Below are positions 42,474-51,936 of a stretch of 64,000 nt of DNA, one piece after another. The position numbers were made by a program, and so were the translations under genes. Each line of letters opens with the position of its first letter. The stretch's first letter is position 1. This DNA comes from CAZQIC01 sp964593555 (GTDB lineage: Bacteria > Bacteroidota > Bacteroidia > JAFLBG01): contig CAZQIC010000004.1 in assembly GCA_964593555.1 (NCBI GenBank), positions 1-64,000 of the forward strand. The letters run 5' to 3'. The notes beneath the pieces are model-generated. The model worked only from the letters and a program-made list of their open reading frames with translations. It was not told the origin of the DNA and searched no databases.

Positions 42474-45400
42474 CTATTTTTTCTTAAGCTTGGCCGCTTC
42501 TAAGGTAATAGGTTTGCCATCGAAGTAGGCTGTTACGTAAGCACCAGGGAATCCAACACGCACAAGATTTTCTTTTTCAATAGCTGCGGCTCCTTCAGAA
42601 TCAAATGTTCCTGCGCAAATACGAACGAAGTTATTGTCGATCCTTTCGTAACCCATTTGTTTCATACCATCAAAGACCTTAGGGTTAAGCGGCTTCTGGA
42701 AGGCACCGATCTGCACGGTATACCTGAGTCCTTTTGTTTTGGTGAGGTCTTCGAATTTTTTAAGCAGCGCATCTTTTGCTACATCCCATGTAGGATATGG
42801 CCTTACGTTAGCCGCCTCTGCATTTGCCTGAGCCACACGATCAATCATCGGACCATTTGGCCCTCCACCCTGAATAAGATTTCCATTTGCATCGAAGCGT
42901 TTACTAATTATTTTTCTCTTTGCCTCGATCACAAAAAATGTAATGAAAAGATTTTCGGTATTACGGTCAAGGTTCAGTTCAATGTTGTTTTGCAATAAGG
43001 AAAAACGATCGCCAAGTATATTCTCATCCATGTTCAACGTAAATTTTCCATAAGGAACATAGAAGCTGAATGATCCGTCTTTTTCAGTAAGTGTACTTAT
43101 TTGTTTTCCGTTAATGGCAGTGATCTTAATGCCTGAAAGATCAAGCGGTCGTTCAAGATTTTTGGCTGCTGTTTCGCGCTCAACAACTACTTTACCATAA
43201 ATTTTAATTCCTTTTACAAACGGAACGTAAACAATGGCGGTATCTTTCCTGTTTTTAACCACCTCAAGTTCTTCATCAACATATGGGAAATAACCTCCAA
43301 GATCGGCAAGTGAAAATACATAGATAGGGTACTTCCCCATTGCAATATTTTTAATGGAAGCTCTACCCTTAACGTTTGTCAGCACCTCCATTTTGTCCAC
43401 GCCAATCACAACATTTTCCAATGAATATTCGTTGCCGTCTTTTTTCTTATTGCCATTAAGGTCGATGAAAGCTACAAAGTCTAAGTCATAAAACTTTTTC
43501 TTGGAATAAGGAATAGGTATTCCAAATTCTTTGCGCGCACCAAAAAGCATGTTAAATCCCCTTGTTGTGACGGGGCCCGTTTCGGGAAGCACAAGGCCAG
43601 TAGAACTTGCTTCAAGGCGAGCAATAGAAGCATCTGTTCTTGCGGAATTGTAATTAAGTGCAATCCGGAGCCGCCATCCGGAATTAGTGTAATAATATAG
43701 TTCAGGAGTGTAGTTTATCGAATGTCTTTTTAATACACTGTAGTAAGAGTGGCTTAAGAAATGCTGTAGTACAAAGTGTGTGTTTTTAAATTGGTACTGA
43801 TAGTTTAATGATGTTCCAAAACTTTGAGGCGACCTTGTGCCCAATATATCAACATTTAAAGCAGAAACATTTCCATAACTGTATCTGAAATTTGCGCTGA
43901 CGGTTCTGTAGCGGAAGAGGAAGAAATACTGAAAGAAGAAATAATCTCTTATCGGACGCTCTCCTATTTCCCTGTTGTAACCGGTGAGTATAGAGTTGCT
44001 GAGGAGCCTGTTGGTTTCGTAATTATAGTTTCCAAAATTTAAGTTCATGCCCCGTGAATGGTAGGCTCTTGTGTTAATCATTGTTACGTTGTAAAACAAT
44101 CCGGGCGTAACATAATTGTCATTTATTTTTATTCCAATATTCGCTGCGTTTCTGTAGTTTTTAAACGTTGTCATTGGTAAAATTCCTGAGAGATAAAAAG
44201 ATTCTCTTTTGTTGTAGAAGCTATTGGCTTGCAAATTTAATTTGTTGCTTATTTTGTATGATCCGTTTCCGTAGCATGACCACATTTCACCGTTGTTATA
44301 TGGGTCAAATAATTTGGACATGTAGTAAATATTGGCGTTGAACTTTAGTCGGCGGCTCTCCAGATAAGTTCCCGAGTAGCCTGTGCTTAAATTAAATCCG
44401 GTACGTCTAAAACTATTCGTTGCTAATGTTGATCTGTGAGCTGCAATCACCCCCCCAAGCGATACGGTTTGATTTTTCGCAACTTTAAAACTTGAGCCAA
44501 TTTTAATAAAGTTTGAACTTAAACTCAAATTATGTTGAATCCTCCTGGTGAATCCAATTGAGAAATTTCCGAATGATGGTCTGAAATTGTAAAATGTACT
44601 AAAGGCTTCCCGGGTGGGTGGTAAAAAAAGTCTGCGGCTTTTCGTATAGGAGGCCCCAACTGTATGCCGTTTGTTTATAATATATTTAACTGCGATTCCA
44701 CGACCCGATGAGCTAAAGCTCCCGGCACCAAGTCCGCCGATATCACCAAAGTCAATTTGATATTTTTTGTCATAATAACCCACATAATAAGAACTGCCTA
44801 ATAAATATTGGTTGGTGTAATAGTTGTTCGTGAAAAATAGCTGCGAAAAATAATTAAGGCTTGCTCCGTTATCAAGGAAAGTAGAACCTCTTAGGTTCAA
44901 ATTCATAATAGGCTGTCCACCTAAAATATTTGTAATGTTTGCATCAAAAATGAGTGGAAAATAACTGTAGCCGTAAGGGTTGGCTTTATATTCATCACCA
45001 AGTTTAAGAAAATCGATTTTCTTGTTTTTTTGATGGACTGTGCTGTGCCGTGCTTTTGGTTCGCTCGTTTTGGCGTAAAGTGTATACATTTTACTTTCGC
45101 TTTGTGAAGTAGGTTTATGATTATCAATATCTACTCTCCTGAAATTACGCAGTCCGTTTATGTATTTTACTTTGTATTTAAATGTTGTATCCTGATTTGG
45201 TTTTAAGGTGAGCTGAGTTAACACTTTGGAAATTATCTTTTCTGTAGTGTCCATGAGCAAAAGTTTGTCTCTGAAATTCTCAAAATCCAGCAACAGCTCC
45301 TGATCTTCGTTACCGGAATTAATTATTCCGAGTTGAAACGAACTAGTATTCTCGTTATTTAAAAAATAAATTTTTTCACTGGGTTCAACAGTCAATTCCC

Positions 45401-45836
45401 ATTTGCTCTGTTTTTCTCTAATCACGTAAAAACTCGCAACAGCAATTGGTGTGCTGTCTTTTTCCAACACGTATGCATTGATCAGGTACTTGGTGTTGCC
45501 TTTAATTTTTCCGTAAGGAATTATTCTAACCGGTAAAAAAATACTGTCACCTGTTTCAAGTGTATATAATTTGGCTCTGGAACTAAGTACTTTCCATGAT
45601 GGTGGATAAGCAACTTCAATTGAAACACTGAGTGGTTTGGTGCCCTTGTTATCTAGGCGTAAAGTTTTTGAAATTATTTGCCCCTCTTTAAGTTCGTAAG
45701 GTATGGTGTCAAATTTCGCAACTATTCTTTTTGTGCTGTCTTTCCCAAATACTTGGGCCGCAATTCGTTGAGAATGAAAAGCACCGCAAAATAGGATGAA
45801 AAATAAAATTGTTGAATGTTTGCTTAATCTCCACAT
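42474..45836 (-). CDS. Usher-like outer-membrane barrel candidate with Ig, CNA-B-like and SPOR-like domains
   Basis: The 1120-aa protein is the largest of the locus. It has a signal peptide (FFILFCGAFHSQRIAAQ), Ig-like domains (about 33-270, with repeated LRLDNKGTKPL and LGIINSGNEDQEL motifs), a long Tyr/Ser/Asn-rich antiparallel beta region (about 285-770) typical of an outer-membrane barrel (LNYFSQLFFTNNYYTNQY, FGTSLNYQYQF), then CNA-B-like Ig units (about 778-1000; AFIDLNGNKKKDGNEYSL, VLTNVKGRASIKNIAMGKY, TEKDGSFSFYVPYGKF) and a SPOR-like C-terminus (YTVQIGAFQ, RICAGTFDS). The order Ig - barrel - Ig echoes pilus ushers but the length and SPOR end do not. Subunit B ends 16 bases upstream. 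Confidence 0.65.
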   Translation of the reverse strand: MWRLSKHSTILFFILFCGAFHSQRIAAQVFGKDSTKRIVAKFDTIPYELKEGQIISKTLRLDNKGTKPLSVSIEVAYPPSWKVLSSRAKLYTLETGDSIFLPVRIIPYGKIKGNTKYLINAYVLEKDSTPIAVASFYVIREKQSKWELTVEPSEKIYFLNNENTSSFQLGIINSGNEDQELLLDFENFRDKLLLMDTTEKIISKVLTQLTLKPNQDTTFKYKVKYINGLRNFRRVDIDNHKPTSQSESKMYTLYAKTSEPKARHSTVHQKNKKIDFLKLGDEYKANPYGYSYFPLIFDANITNILGGQPIMNLNLRGSTFLDNGASLNYFSQLFFTNNYYTNQYLLGSSYYVGYYDKKYQIDFGDIGGLGAGSFSSSGRGIAVKYIINKRHTVGASYTKSRRLFLPPTREAFSTFYNFRPSFGNFSIGFTRRIQHNLSLSSNFIKIGSSFKVAKNQTVSLGGVIAAHRSTLATNSFRRTGFNLSTGYSGTYLESRRLKFNANIYYMSKLFDPYNNGEMWSCYGNGSYKISNKLNLQANSFYNKRESFYLSGILPMTTFKNYRNAANIGIKINDNYVTPGLFYNVTMINTRAYHSRGMNLNFGNYNYETNRLLSNSILTGYNREIGERPIRDYFFFQYFFLFRYRTVSANFRYSYGNVSALNVDILGTRSPQSFGTSLNYQYQFKNTHFVLQHFLSHSYYSVLKRHSINYTPELYYYTNSGWRLRIALNYNSARTDASIARLEASSTGLVLPETGPVTTRGFNMLFGARKEFGIPIPYSKKKFYDLDFVAFIDLNGNKKKDGNEYSLENVVIGVDKMEVLTNVKGRASIKNIAMGKYPIYVFSLADLGGYFPYVDEELEVVKNRKDTAIVYVPFVKGIKIYGKVVVERETAAKNLERPLDLSGIKITAINGKQISTLTEKDGSFSFYVPYGKFTLNMDENILGDRFSLLQNNIELNLDRNTENLFITFFVIEAKRKIISKRFDANGNLIQGGGPNGPMIDRVAQANAEAANVRPYPTWDVAKDALLKKFEDLTKTKGLRYTVQIGAFQKPLNPKVFDGMKQMGYERIDNNFVRICAGTFDSEGAAAIEKENLVRVGFPGAYVTAYFDGKPITLEAAKLKKK

Positions 45837-45851
45837 AAATGATCAGAGTAT

Positions 45852-46550
45852 TTACAAATCTTCTGACAAACAAAACCTCACGTTCAATTGATAAACTCCT
45901 GGCTTAAACGCAAAGGTTGGTAATATTCTATAGTCCATTATAAAACTGTATTCTCCGTAATTTGTAAGGTAACTTCCGGGCCTGTTTACATTTGTGCCAG
46001 CGCATCCGCTTGGTCCAAAGTCAAAGCCGGGGCTGTCAACAATATCAAGTGTTTGATTGATGTTCATGAGTGTATTAAAACCTGTGCCAATCAGTGGAGT
46101 ATTACACGCATTACGCACTCTAATTTGCATAAGATCGACAGTTGGATATGGAGGGCCGGGATTACCATAATCTGTAATTTGTTCCCACTCGTTTATTGCG
46201 AATACTCCGCCATTATCAATGTTAGCATGTAATTGCCAACGGCATGGTGTTACAGGAACAGCAACTTCGGCAACGATAAGTCTCAGTAAGGTAGCTCCAT
46301 TAATAGTAATCCCACTTACAAATTTTCCAAAAGAATCAAATGTAAAATCTACGTTCGCTGCAGAACTCATCAGGTAAACTGAGCCGCTGGAAACATCTTC
46401 ACAGTTTGAGGTGGGAGAGGGCGTACATGCAGGCTGTGCAAACGCGCTTGAATACGAAAGACAAAGGATAGGAAAAATAAAGCAGGCCTTTACCTTTATA
46501 AAATATAAGCGGCTTAATGCGTCTGTTACGAGTTTTTTTAAGGGGATCAT
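45852..46550 (-). CDS. Exported fibre/pilin-like subunit candidate B
   Basis: The 232-aa protein is of the same family as subunit A (37970-38821): NVDFTFD..GKFVSGITINGATLL, a W-L-A stretch, GCAGTNVNRPGSYL, FIMDYRILP and PGVYQLNVRFCLSEDL at the end. It has additional Cys residues (ACTPSPTSNC, CRWQLHANI, RNACNTPL). The ATG at 46550 gives a clean signal peptide (FIFPILCLSYSSAFAQ); the longer frame to 46601 starts at a TTG. The next gene, the barrel candidate, begins 15 nt after the stop. It may be a tip or minor subunit, made with the barrel protein. Confidence 0.65.
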   Translation of the reverse strand: MIPLKKLVTDALSRLYFIKVKACFIFPILCLSYSSAFAQPACTPSPTSNCEDVSSGSVYLMSSAANVDFTFDSFGKFVSGITINGATLLRLIVAEVAVPVTPCRWQLHANIDNGGVFAINEWEQITDYGNPGPPYPTVDLMQIRVRNACNTPLIGTGFNTLMNINQTLDIVDSPGFDFGPSGCAGTNVNRPGSYLTNYGEYSFIMDYRILPTFAFKPGVYQLNVRFCLSEDL

Positions 46551-46717
46551 ACTCACAATACAGCTAAATGCTTTAGTTAAAACAACCAACACAACTCGCA
46601 ACCAATAAATTCTTCAAAGGCAATTATTGAAGATTTTTAAGGACACTAATAACTACTAAAGTAAGAAAATTAATTGAAAACGTGAAATTTGAGTGTTTTA
46701 TTAGAAAAGGTTAATTT

Positions 46718-48817
46718 TTACTTCAAATCGCCTAAAATGTTAGTGGTTTCGTATAGGTAAATATCTTTCTGAAGTCCCTTTAGCCATTCTTTGTTTCGTT
46801 TCATCTTAGTGCTATCCGATTCAACGGACTTTAAATCAGATGTAAGATTTTTGATAGAAAAGCCCGCTATTTCTTTGGCTACAATATCTTCATATTTTTT
46901 ATTGCTCGCCTCGATTTCTTGTTTTTCTTTTATAAAAGAATCTATATTTAAGGATTGAACTGACTCGTTTTTTTGAGCCTTCAACTCGAGAGATTTTTCC
47001 TGAACAGTTGAAAAGGCATTGTTTTCAGCAATTCGCTTGGCACTTTTTTCTTTAAGCTTATCCATTCCGTATTGCATTTTAGAAACTGTATAGTTTGCCG
47101 GCGCAATTTCGTCCCATTCAATTGGAAAATCCATATCCTTTTCGCCAGTTTCAACATAGGTACTAACATCAGGAAAAATAATATCAGGGGTTACACCCTT
47201 TAATTGAGTAGAGCCTCCATTTATTCTGTAAAATTTCTGAAACGTTATTTTTAATGAACCAAGAGGTTTGAGGCTGTCGAAAGCTACTAACAAATAATCA
47301 TCAAGATTAAGAAATCGCTGCACGGTTCCTTTTCCAAATGTTCCAGGGCTTCCAACAATAATCGCACGTTTGTAGTCCTGCATTGCTGCTGCTAATATTT
47401 CCGATGCAGATGCGCTGTTGTAATTTACCATTACGATTACTGGCCCATCGTATTCAATTTCCGGATGAAAATCCTGAAGAACGGTAGGTAAGGAACTTCT
47501 GGATTTTACTTGTACAATTGGTCCTTGCGATATGAATAAGCCTGCCATGTCAACTGCGTCCTGTAATGAACCGCCGCCATTATTCCTGAGATCAAGAATT
47601 ATAGAAGAAACATTTTCCTTTTTTAATTTTTCAATTTCTTTTTTTACATCCTCAGATGAGTGTCGCCCTTTGCCGCCTCCGTTAAAATCAGAATAAAATA
47701 CAGGCAGTTTTATATAACCAATATCTTTTTTACCACTAATGATGGCCGATTGTGCGTATGTTTCTTCCAGCAGTACAACATCTCTTATGATAGGGATTAC
47801 AAAAATTCGTCCGTCTACATCCTTAACGGTAAGTCGGACTTCCGTTCCTTTTTTTCCGCGTATAAGTTCAACCGCATTATCAAGACGCATTCCTTCAAGA
47901 TCTATAGGCTCGTCCGCACCTTGGGCAACTTTAAGAATAATGTGCCCGGCTTTAAGTTGTCCTTGCCTCGACGAAGCACTGCCTGGAACAATACTGGAAA
48001 CCCTTATGTATCCATCTTTTTCTTGCAGCTGCGCGCCAATTCCTTCCAACTGCCCTGACATATTTATATCGAAATTCTTTTTTTCTTTTGGAGGGAAAAA
48101 TTCAGTGTGTGGATCAAAAATACTGGAGATCGTGTTGAGGTAAATATTAAAACGATCTGCGTTGTCAATTCTATCTATACGCGTAAAGTACTCCGTGTTA
48201 TTTTTCAGAACTTTTGCTCTTGCATCTTTTTCAAGATCGACAAAAGGTTTTTGTTTTACAGTGGTATCATTTTTTTCCTTCGCTTTTCGCTGCCTTTCCA
48301 TCAGATCGGCTAACTGTATAGCGGTTTGGTATTTTAGTGATAAAGCCCATATCTTATTTAATTCTGTTTCGTTTGCGGCGTATTGGCGTTTCTCCGGATC
48401 AGTTTCAATAGAATCCTTTTGATAAAAATCGAATGGTGATTTCAAGATGATATCATTGGCAATACGTTCTTGTTTAAGTCGCTTATCTACTATTTCACAA
48501 CATAGATTAAAAAAATCAAAGGTCGCGTTATTGATCTCATCGTCAATTTTAAATTCATATTTTTTTAGTTGCTCCAGATCAATTTTTGTAAAAAGATTTT
48601 TGCTGTAATCCATCCTCTGAAGAAAGTTGTGGTATATATGTTTTGACAGGGAATCATCTATGGCTTTAGGATTATAATGGCCTGATGTAAGGCTGTTCAT
48701 CATGATATCCAGTGAAACTTCTTTTTTATTTTTTGAAAGCCAGGGCTGAAAGGCCACCAGGGAAATAAAAAGAGCCGCGGATAAGGTATATGTTAAAATT
48801 TTGTTTCCGAACAACAT
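46718..48817 (-). CDS. prc: C-terminal processing (tail-specific) protease, Prc-like, S41 family
   Basis: The 699-aa protease has an N-terminal membrane/signal helix (LTYTLSAALFISLVAF), the Prc N-terminal helical domain (about 35-230, YSKNLFTKIDLEQL), a PDZ domain (about 248-340, GIGAQLQEKDGY, AGHIILKVAQG), and the S41 core: LDLRNNGGGSLQDAVD, NYNSASASEILAAAMQD (catalytic Ser) and GTFGKGTVQRFL (catalytic Lys). The DUF3340-like C-terminal part is present. It trims exported proteins from their C-terminus. It may be co-transcribed with the three genes upstream; the gap to the FAH-family stop is 49 bases. Confidence 0.92.
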   Translation of the reverse strand: MLFGNKILTYTLSAALFISLVAFQPWLSKNKKEVSLDIMMNSLTSGHYNPKAIDDSLSKHIYHNFLQRMDYSKNLFTKIDLEQLKKYEFKIDDEINNATFDFFNLCCEIVDKRLKQERIANDIILKSPFDFYQKDSIETDPEKRQYAANETELNKIWALSLKYQTAIQLADLMERQRKAKEKNDTTVKQKPFVDLEKDARAKVLKNNTEYFTRIDRIDNADRFNIYLNTISSIFDPHTEFFPPKEKKNFDINMSGQLEGIGAQLQEKDGYIRVSSIVPGSASSRQGQLKAGHIILKVAQGADEPIDLEGMRLDNAVELIRGKKGTEVRLTVKDVDGRIFVIPIIRDVVLLEETYAQSAIISGKKDIGYIKLPVFYSDFNGGGKGRHSSEDVKKEIEKLKKENVSSIILDLRNNGGGSLQDAVDMAGLFISQGPIVQVKSRSSLPTVLQDFHPEIEYDGPVIVMVNYNSASASEILAAAMQDYKRAIIVGSPGTFGKGTVQRFLNLDDYLLVAFDSLKPLGSLKITFQKFYRINGGSTQLKGVTPDIIFPDVSTYVETGEKDMDFPIEWDEIAPANYTVSKMQYGMDKLKEKSAKRIAENNAFSTVQEKSLELKAQKNESVQSLNIDSFIKEKQEIEASNKKYEDIVAKEIAGFSIKNLTSDLKSVESDSTKMKRNKEWLKGLQKDIYLYETTNILGDLK

Positions 48818-48866
48818 CAGGTTTTGAATAAGATATAAAGTTAATTAAATAGAAACGATTTAAATA

Positions 48867-49478
48867 TTATTTAATGTTCATGGAAAGTAATTGTTTGTCT
48901 TCAATAAATGCGTTAAGCCTATCGCCCTTTGCAACCGGACCAACACCTTCGGGTGTTCCTGTATAAATGAGGTCCCCTGTTTTTAATGTGACGAAAAGCG
49001 AAACATAAGCAATGATCTTATCAAACGAAAACAACATGTTTTTGGTATTTCCTTCCTGCACCGTGTTGCCGTTTTTAATTAATTTAAAATCAAGCTCATT
49101 GATATTAGTGAATTCTTTTTTATTAATAAAAGTTCCGATAGGGGCGGAGCCATCAAACGCTTTTGCTTTTTCCCAGGGTAGTCCTTTCTCTTTGCATTTT
49201 GCCTGAAGGTCGCGGGCTGTAAAATCTATTCCAATTCCAATCTCATCGTAATATTTAAACGCGAATTTTTCATCAATATTTTTTCCGGGCTTATTTATTT
49301 TTAAAACAATTTCTACTTCGTAATGAATTTCATTTGAGAAATCGGGCAAGTAAAAATCCTGGCCATCTCTTAAAAGAGCAGTATCGGGTTTCATAAAAAA
49401 TACGGGCTCCCTAGGAACTTCACTTTTCATTTCCTTTGCATGCTCTGCATAGTTTCTTCCGATGCAAATGATTTTCAT
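48867..49478 (-). CDS. Fumarylacetoacetate hydrolase (FAH) family protein
   Basis: The 203-aa protein is a complete single-domain FAH-family member: CIGRNYAEHAKEM at the start, FFMKPDTALL, the metal-binding HYEVEIVLKI (E-x-E), GIDFTARDLQ near 85-95, KAFDGSAPIG near 106, and LYTGTP-like GDLIYTGTPEGVGPV near 168. The family includes C-C hydrolases and decarboxylases acting on acylpyruvates or oxaloacetate. It lies 3 nt from the exonuclease gene, so both are probably one transcript. Confidence 0.9.
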   Translation of the reverse strand: MKIICIGRNYAEHAKEMKSEVPREPVFFMKPDTALLRDGQDFYLPDFSNEIHYEVEIVLKINKPGKNIDEKFAFKYYDEIGIGIDFTARDLQAKCKEKGLPWEKAKAFDGSAPIGTFINKKEFTNINELDFKLIKNGNTVQEGNTKNMLFSFDKIIAYVSLFVTLKTGDLIYTGTPEGVGPVAKGDRLNAFIEDKQLLSMNIK

Positions 49479-49481
49479 GTC

Positions 49482-50252
49482 TTACTTATTATTAAACGCT
49501 TTTAGTCTAAGCTGGGTAATAATTTTTTTAGTATAAAGGGGGAAATCGCCATTCATCATCCAGCTATAATAGGAAGGCTCCGCTTTAAAAACTTCTGCAA
49601 CCGGTTTGTCCTTGTGTTTGCCAAAGCTAAAAACCTCGACCCCTTCGGCATTGTATACAATTCGTCCTGCGAGGTCAACGTTTTTTGATCGCAGCGAAAA
49701 ATCGTGAAGAAAGGAAATTTCATTTTTTAATTCACTGTATTTTTCAATTTGTGCTTCAAGTATTTCATATGTTGCTGTGGTATCTGCCTCAGCACTATGT
49801 GCATTTATTATTTCCTTACCGCAATAAAATTTGTAGGCAGCGGAAAGTGTTCTTTGCTCCATTTGATGAAAAATATTTTGAACATCAACCATTTTTCTTG
49901 TGCTGATATCAAAATCGATTTCCACTCTTAAAAATTCCTCGACCAATAATGGAATATCAAATTTGTTTGAGTTATATCCTGCCAGATCACAGCCTTCTAA
50001 AAAAGAAACAAACTGAGGGGCAAGTTCTTTAAAAGTGGGTTCGTTTTTTACATCTTCATCCATGATTCCATGTATTGCAGAGGATCCGGGAGGGATTGGA
50101 ATGGTGGGGTTTACTCTTAATGTTTTTATTTCCTTATTGTAATTCGGAAAAAGTTTGAGAATGGATATTTCAACAATACGATCACTCCCTACATTTACAC
50201 CTGTGGTTTCAAGATCGATGAACGCAAGAGGTTTTGTTAGTTTTAATTTCAC
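49482..50252 (-). CDS. DnaQ-like 3'-5' exonuclease (DEDDh) with C-terminal extra domain
   Basis: The 256-aa protein has the exonuclease motifs FIDLETTG (Asp13, Glu15), SAIHGIMDEDV, YNSNKFDIPLL and NAHSAEADTTAT (His and Asp of ExoIII), i.e. the DEDDh set. The C-terminal 60 residues (VFSFGKHKDKPVAEV, PSYYSWMMNGDFPL) form a small domain often fused to such exonucleases in Bacteroidota. It would proofread or process DNA or RNA ends. The stop of the PD40 gene is 10 nt upstream. Confidence 0.9.
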   Translation of the reverse strand: MKLKLTKPLAFIDLETTGVNVGSDRIVEISILKLFPNYNKEIKTLRVNPTIPIPPGSSAIHGIMDEDVKNEPTFKELAPQFVSFLEGCDLAGYNSNKFDIPLLVEEFLRVEIDFDISTRKMVDVQNIFHQMEQRTLSAAYKFYCGKEIINAHSAEADTTATYEILEAQIEKYSELKNEISFLHDFSLRSKNVDLAGRIVYNAEGVEVFSFGKHKDKPVAEVFKAEPSYYSWMMNGDFPLYTKKIITQLRLKAFNNK

Positions 50253-50262
50253 GATGGCTGAA

Positions 50263-51852
50263 TTATTTTATTTCTTTTTCCAGGAGAAAATCTTTAGTGG
50301 TTTCGGGTTGAAATGATCCCATGTCATAGATCACAACAGCATCCACATATGTTTTGTATCCTTTCATCTCAACTGTAATAGCATACTTTCCCGGCTTAAG
50401 TGCCATTACATATTTACCAGTACTTTTAGAAGCCTTATAGGGAGTTTCAGTTTTAGAGGATAGGTCGGTCACAATAATTTCTGCGTTAAATTCCTTTTTT
50501 AAAGAATCACCAAGGATAATATTTCCTGAAACAATTCCATATCGCTGATCAGCATCGTTGAATGCGACTCTGTATATATCAAGGTCGCCATAACCACCTT
50601 CTCTGCTTGATGAAACATACGCTACTCTGTCGTTTGATGTAAATGAAATTGAACGATTTTCAAATGGTGTATTCAGCGGATAGCCTAAATTCACAGGTTT
50701 ACTCCAAGTGTTTTCTTCTTCGTTCCAAACAGCTTTAAAAAGATCATATTCTCCCATACTCGAGTGGCCTTCGGAAGAGAAAAAAAGCGTTTTGCCGTCT
50801 TCTGCAAGAAATGGAAAGTCTTCTTTGTATTTCGTATTAATGTTGGGACCAAGGTTTTGTGGAAGTCCCCAGCTGCCTGTTGGTAATTTACGGCTCATAT
50901 AGATATCGGTTTCGCCAAAATTTTCTTTACGTTCACTTGCAAAAAAAATAATCTCTCCATTTGGTGAAAAAGATCCTGAACGCTCAAAACCTTCGTTCAC
51001 ATTTTGATCTAGCTTTTTTATTTTTTTATAACTGCTTTTTACATTTTCTGTAACATAAATATTACCAAGGCTGTCAATGTGATCTATGTATACAATAATT
51101 TGTTTACCATCGGATGACATTCCCACAGCTTGTTCATCATAAACTGTATTCACAAACCGTCCAATATCTTTTGCTCTTTCCCATTTCCCGGTTTTTACAT
51201 TGGAAGAGTAAATGTCAGAAGGGTAGTAGCCATCAAACTCAAGCCTGGCACCAACATTTTCTTTCCTTCGTGTAGTGAAAACAAGAAAGGATTCATCTTT
51301 ATCAACCAAGGGATAATAGTCCGGGAATTCCGAATTTATTTCCTTTCCAACATTTTCAAATGTGACATTGACAGGATATTTTATAAGTTCTTTCCCGTTG
51401 TTACACATTTCAATTTCACGATCTACCTTTTCAATATCTTTTCCTTTTGCTTTTTCCTTGTATTTAGTATATGTGTTTATTGCCTCATCAAAACGCATGG
51501 CATAATGATATGCTTTCCCCAGATAGTAGAGTGCTTCATTGCTGAATTTTTCCTGCTTCGTAACTTTTTCGAGATAGGGAATTGCAAGTGGTTTGTTAAT
51601 GTTCGAATACAAATAACACAGTGCCGCCTTATATTGATAATCCATATTGTTCGGCTCATCCTTTATCAGTTCTTTATACACCTTTAATGCCATTAAATAA
51701 TTGGTGTGACTAAAATGCTCTTCGGCATCCTCGGGTTCAAAGCCTTTTTTTGGTCCTTTGCCAGGCTGGGAAAAGCAAAGTACAGGAATGAGAAAAAGCA
51801 TTACCAATGACGATGAAAATATACCGATATGTGAACCTTTGTGGACTCTCAT
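50263..51852 (-). CDS. PorE-like paralogue without OmpA domain: TPR + PD40 propeller + CRD
   Basis: The protein has a signal peptide (VMLFLIPVLCFSQ), TPR helices (about 40-150), a PD40 propeller (about 170-430; DESFLVFTTRRKEN, SPNGEIIFFASERKENFG, LFFSSEGHSSMGEYDLF) and a CRD-like domain (about 440-520; STGKYVMALKPGKYAI). It ends at FLLEKEIK; no OmpA domain follows. The frame is open from 51867, but ATG 51852 gives the better signal. It may lie in the outer-membrane complex without touching peptidoglycan. The exonuclease gene follows by 10 nt. It is the last gene of the tandem run. Confidence 0.85.
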   Translation of the reverse strand: MRVHKGSHIGIFSSSLVMLFLIPVLCFSQPGKGPKKGFEPEDAEEHFSHTNYLMALKVYKELIKDEPNNMDYQYKAALCYLYSNINKPLAIPYLEKVTKQEKFSNEALYYLGKAYHYAMRFDEAINTYTKYKEKAKGKDIEKVDREIEMCNNGKELIKYPVNVTFENVGKEINSEFPDYYPLVDKDESFLVFTTRRKENVGARLEFDGYYPSDIYSSNVKTGKWERAKDIGRFVNTVYDEQAVGMSSDGKQIIVYIDHIDSLGNIYVTENVKSSYKKIKKLDQNVNEGFERSGSFSPNGEIIFFASERKENFGETDIYMSRKLPTGSWGLPQNLGPNINTKYKEDFPFLAEDGKTLFFSSEGHSSMGEYDLFKAVWNEEENTWSKPVNLGYPLNTPFENRSISFTSNDRVAYVSSSREGGYGDLDIYRVAFNDADQRYGIVSGNIILGDSLKKEFNAEIIVTDLSSKTETPYKASKSTGKYVMALKPGKYAITVEMKGYKTYVDAVVIYDMGSFQPETTKDFLLEKEIK

Positions 51853-51936
51853 AATATCAGAAAACAAACAAGTTCGGTGCCAGTAAGCTAAATAAATTGT
51901 TAAAGCTTGTTAAATCAATATTCCTACGCAACATAA

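Noticed and set aside
47660..48143. Two overlapping plus-strand frames of about 130 aa
   Set aside because: They are shadows of the Prc protease gene, whose motifs are complete on the other strand.
51130..51687. 185-aa open frame on the plus strand
   Set aside because: It lies fully opposite the PD40 gene, is rich in Phe/Cys/Ile as antisense frames of AT-rich genes are, and has no start context or family.
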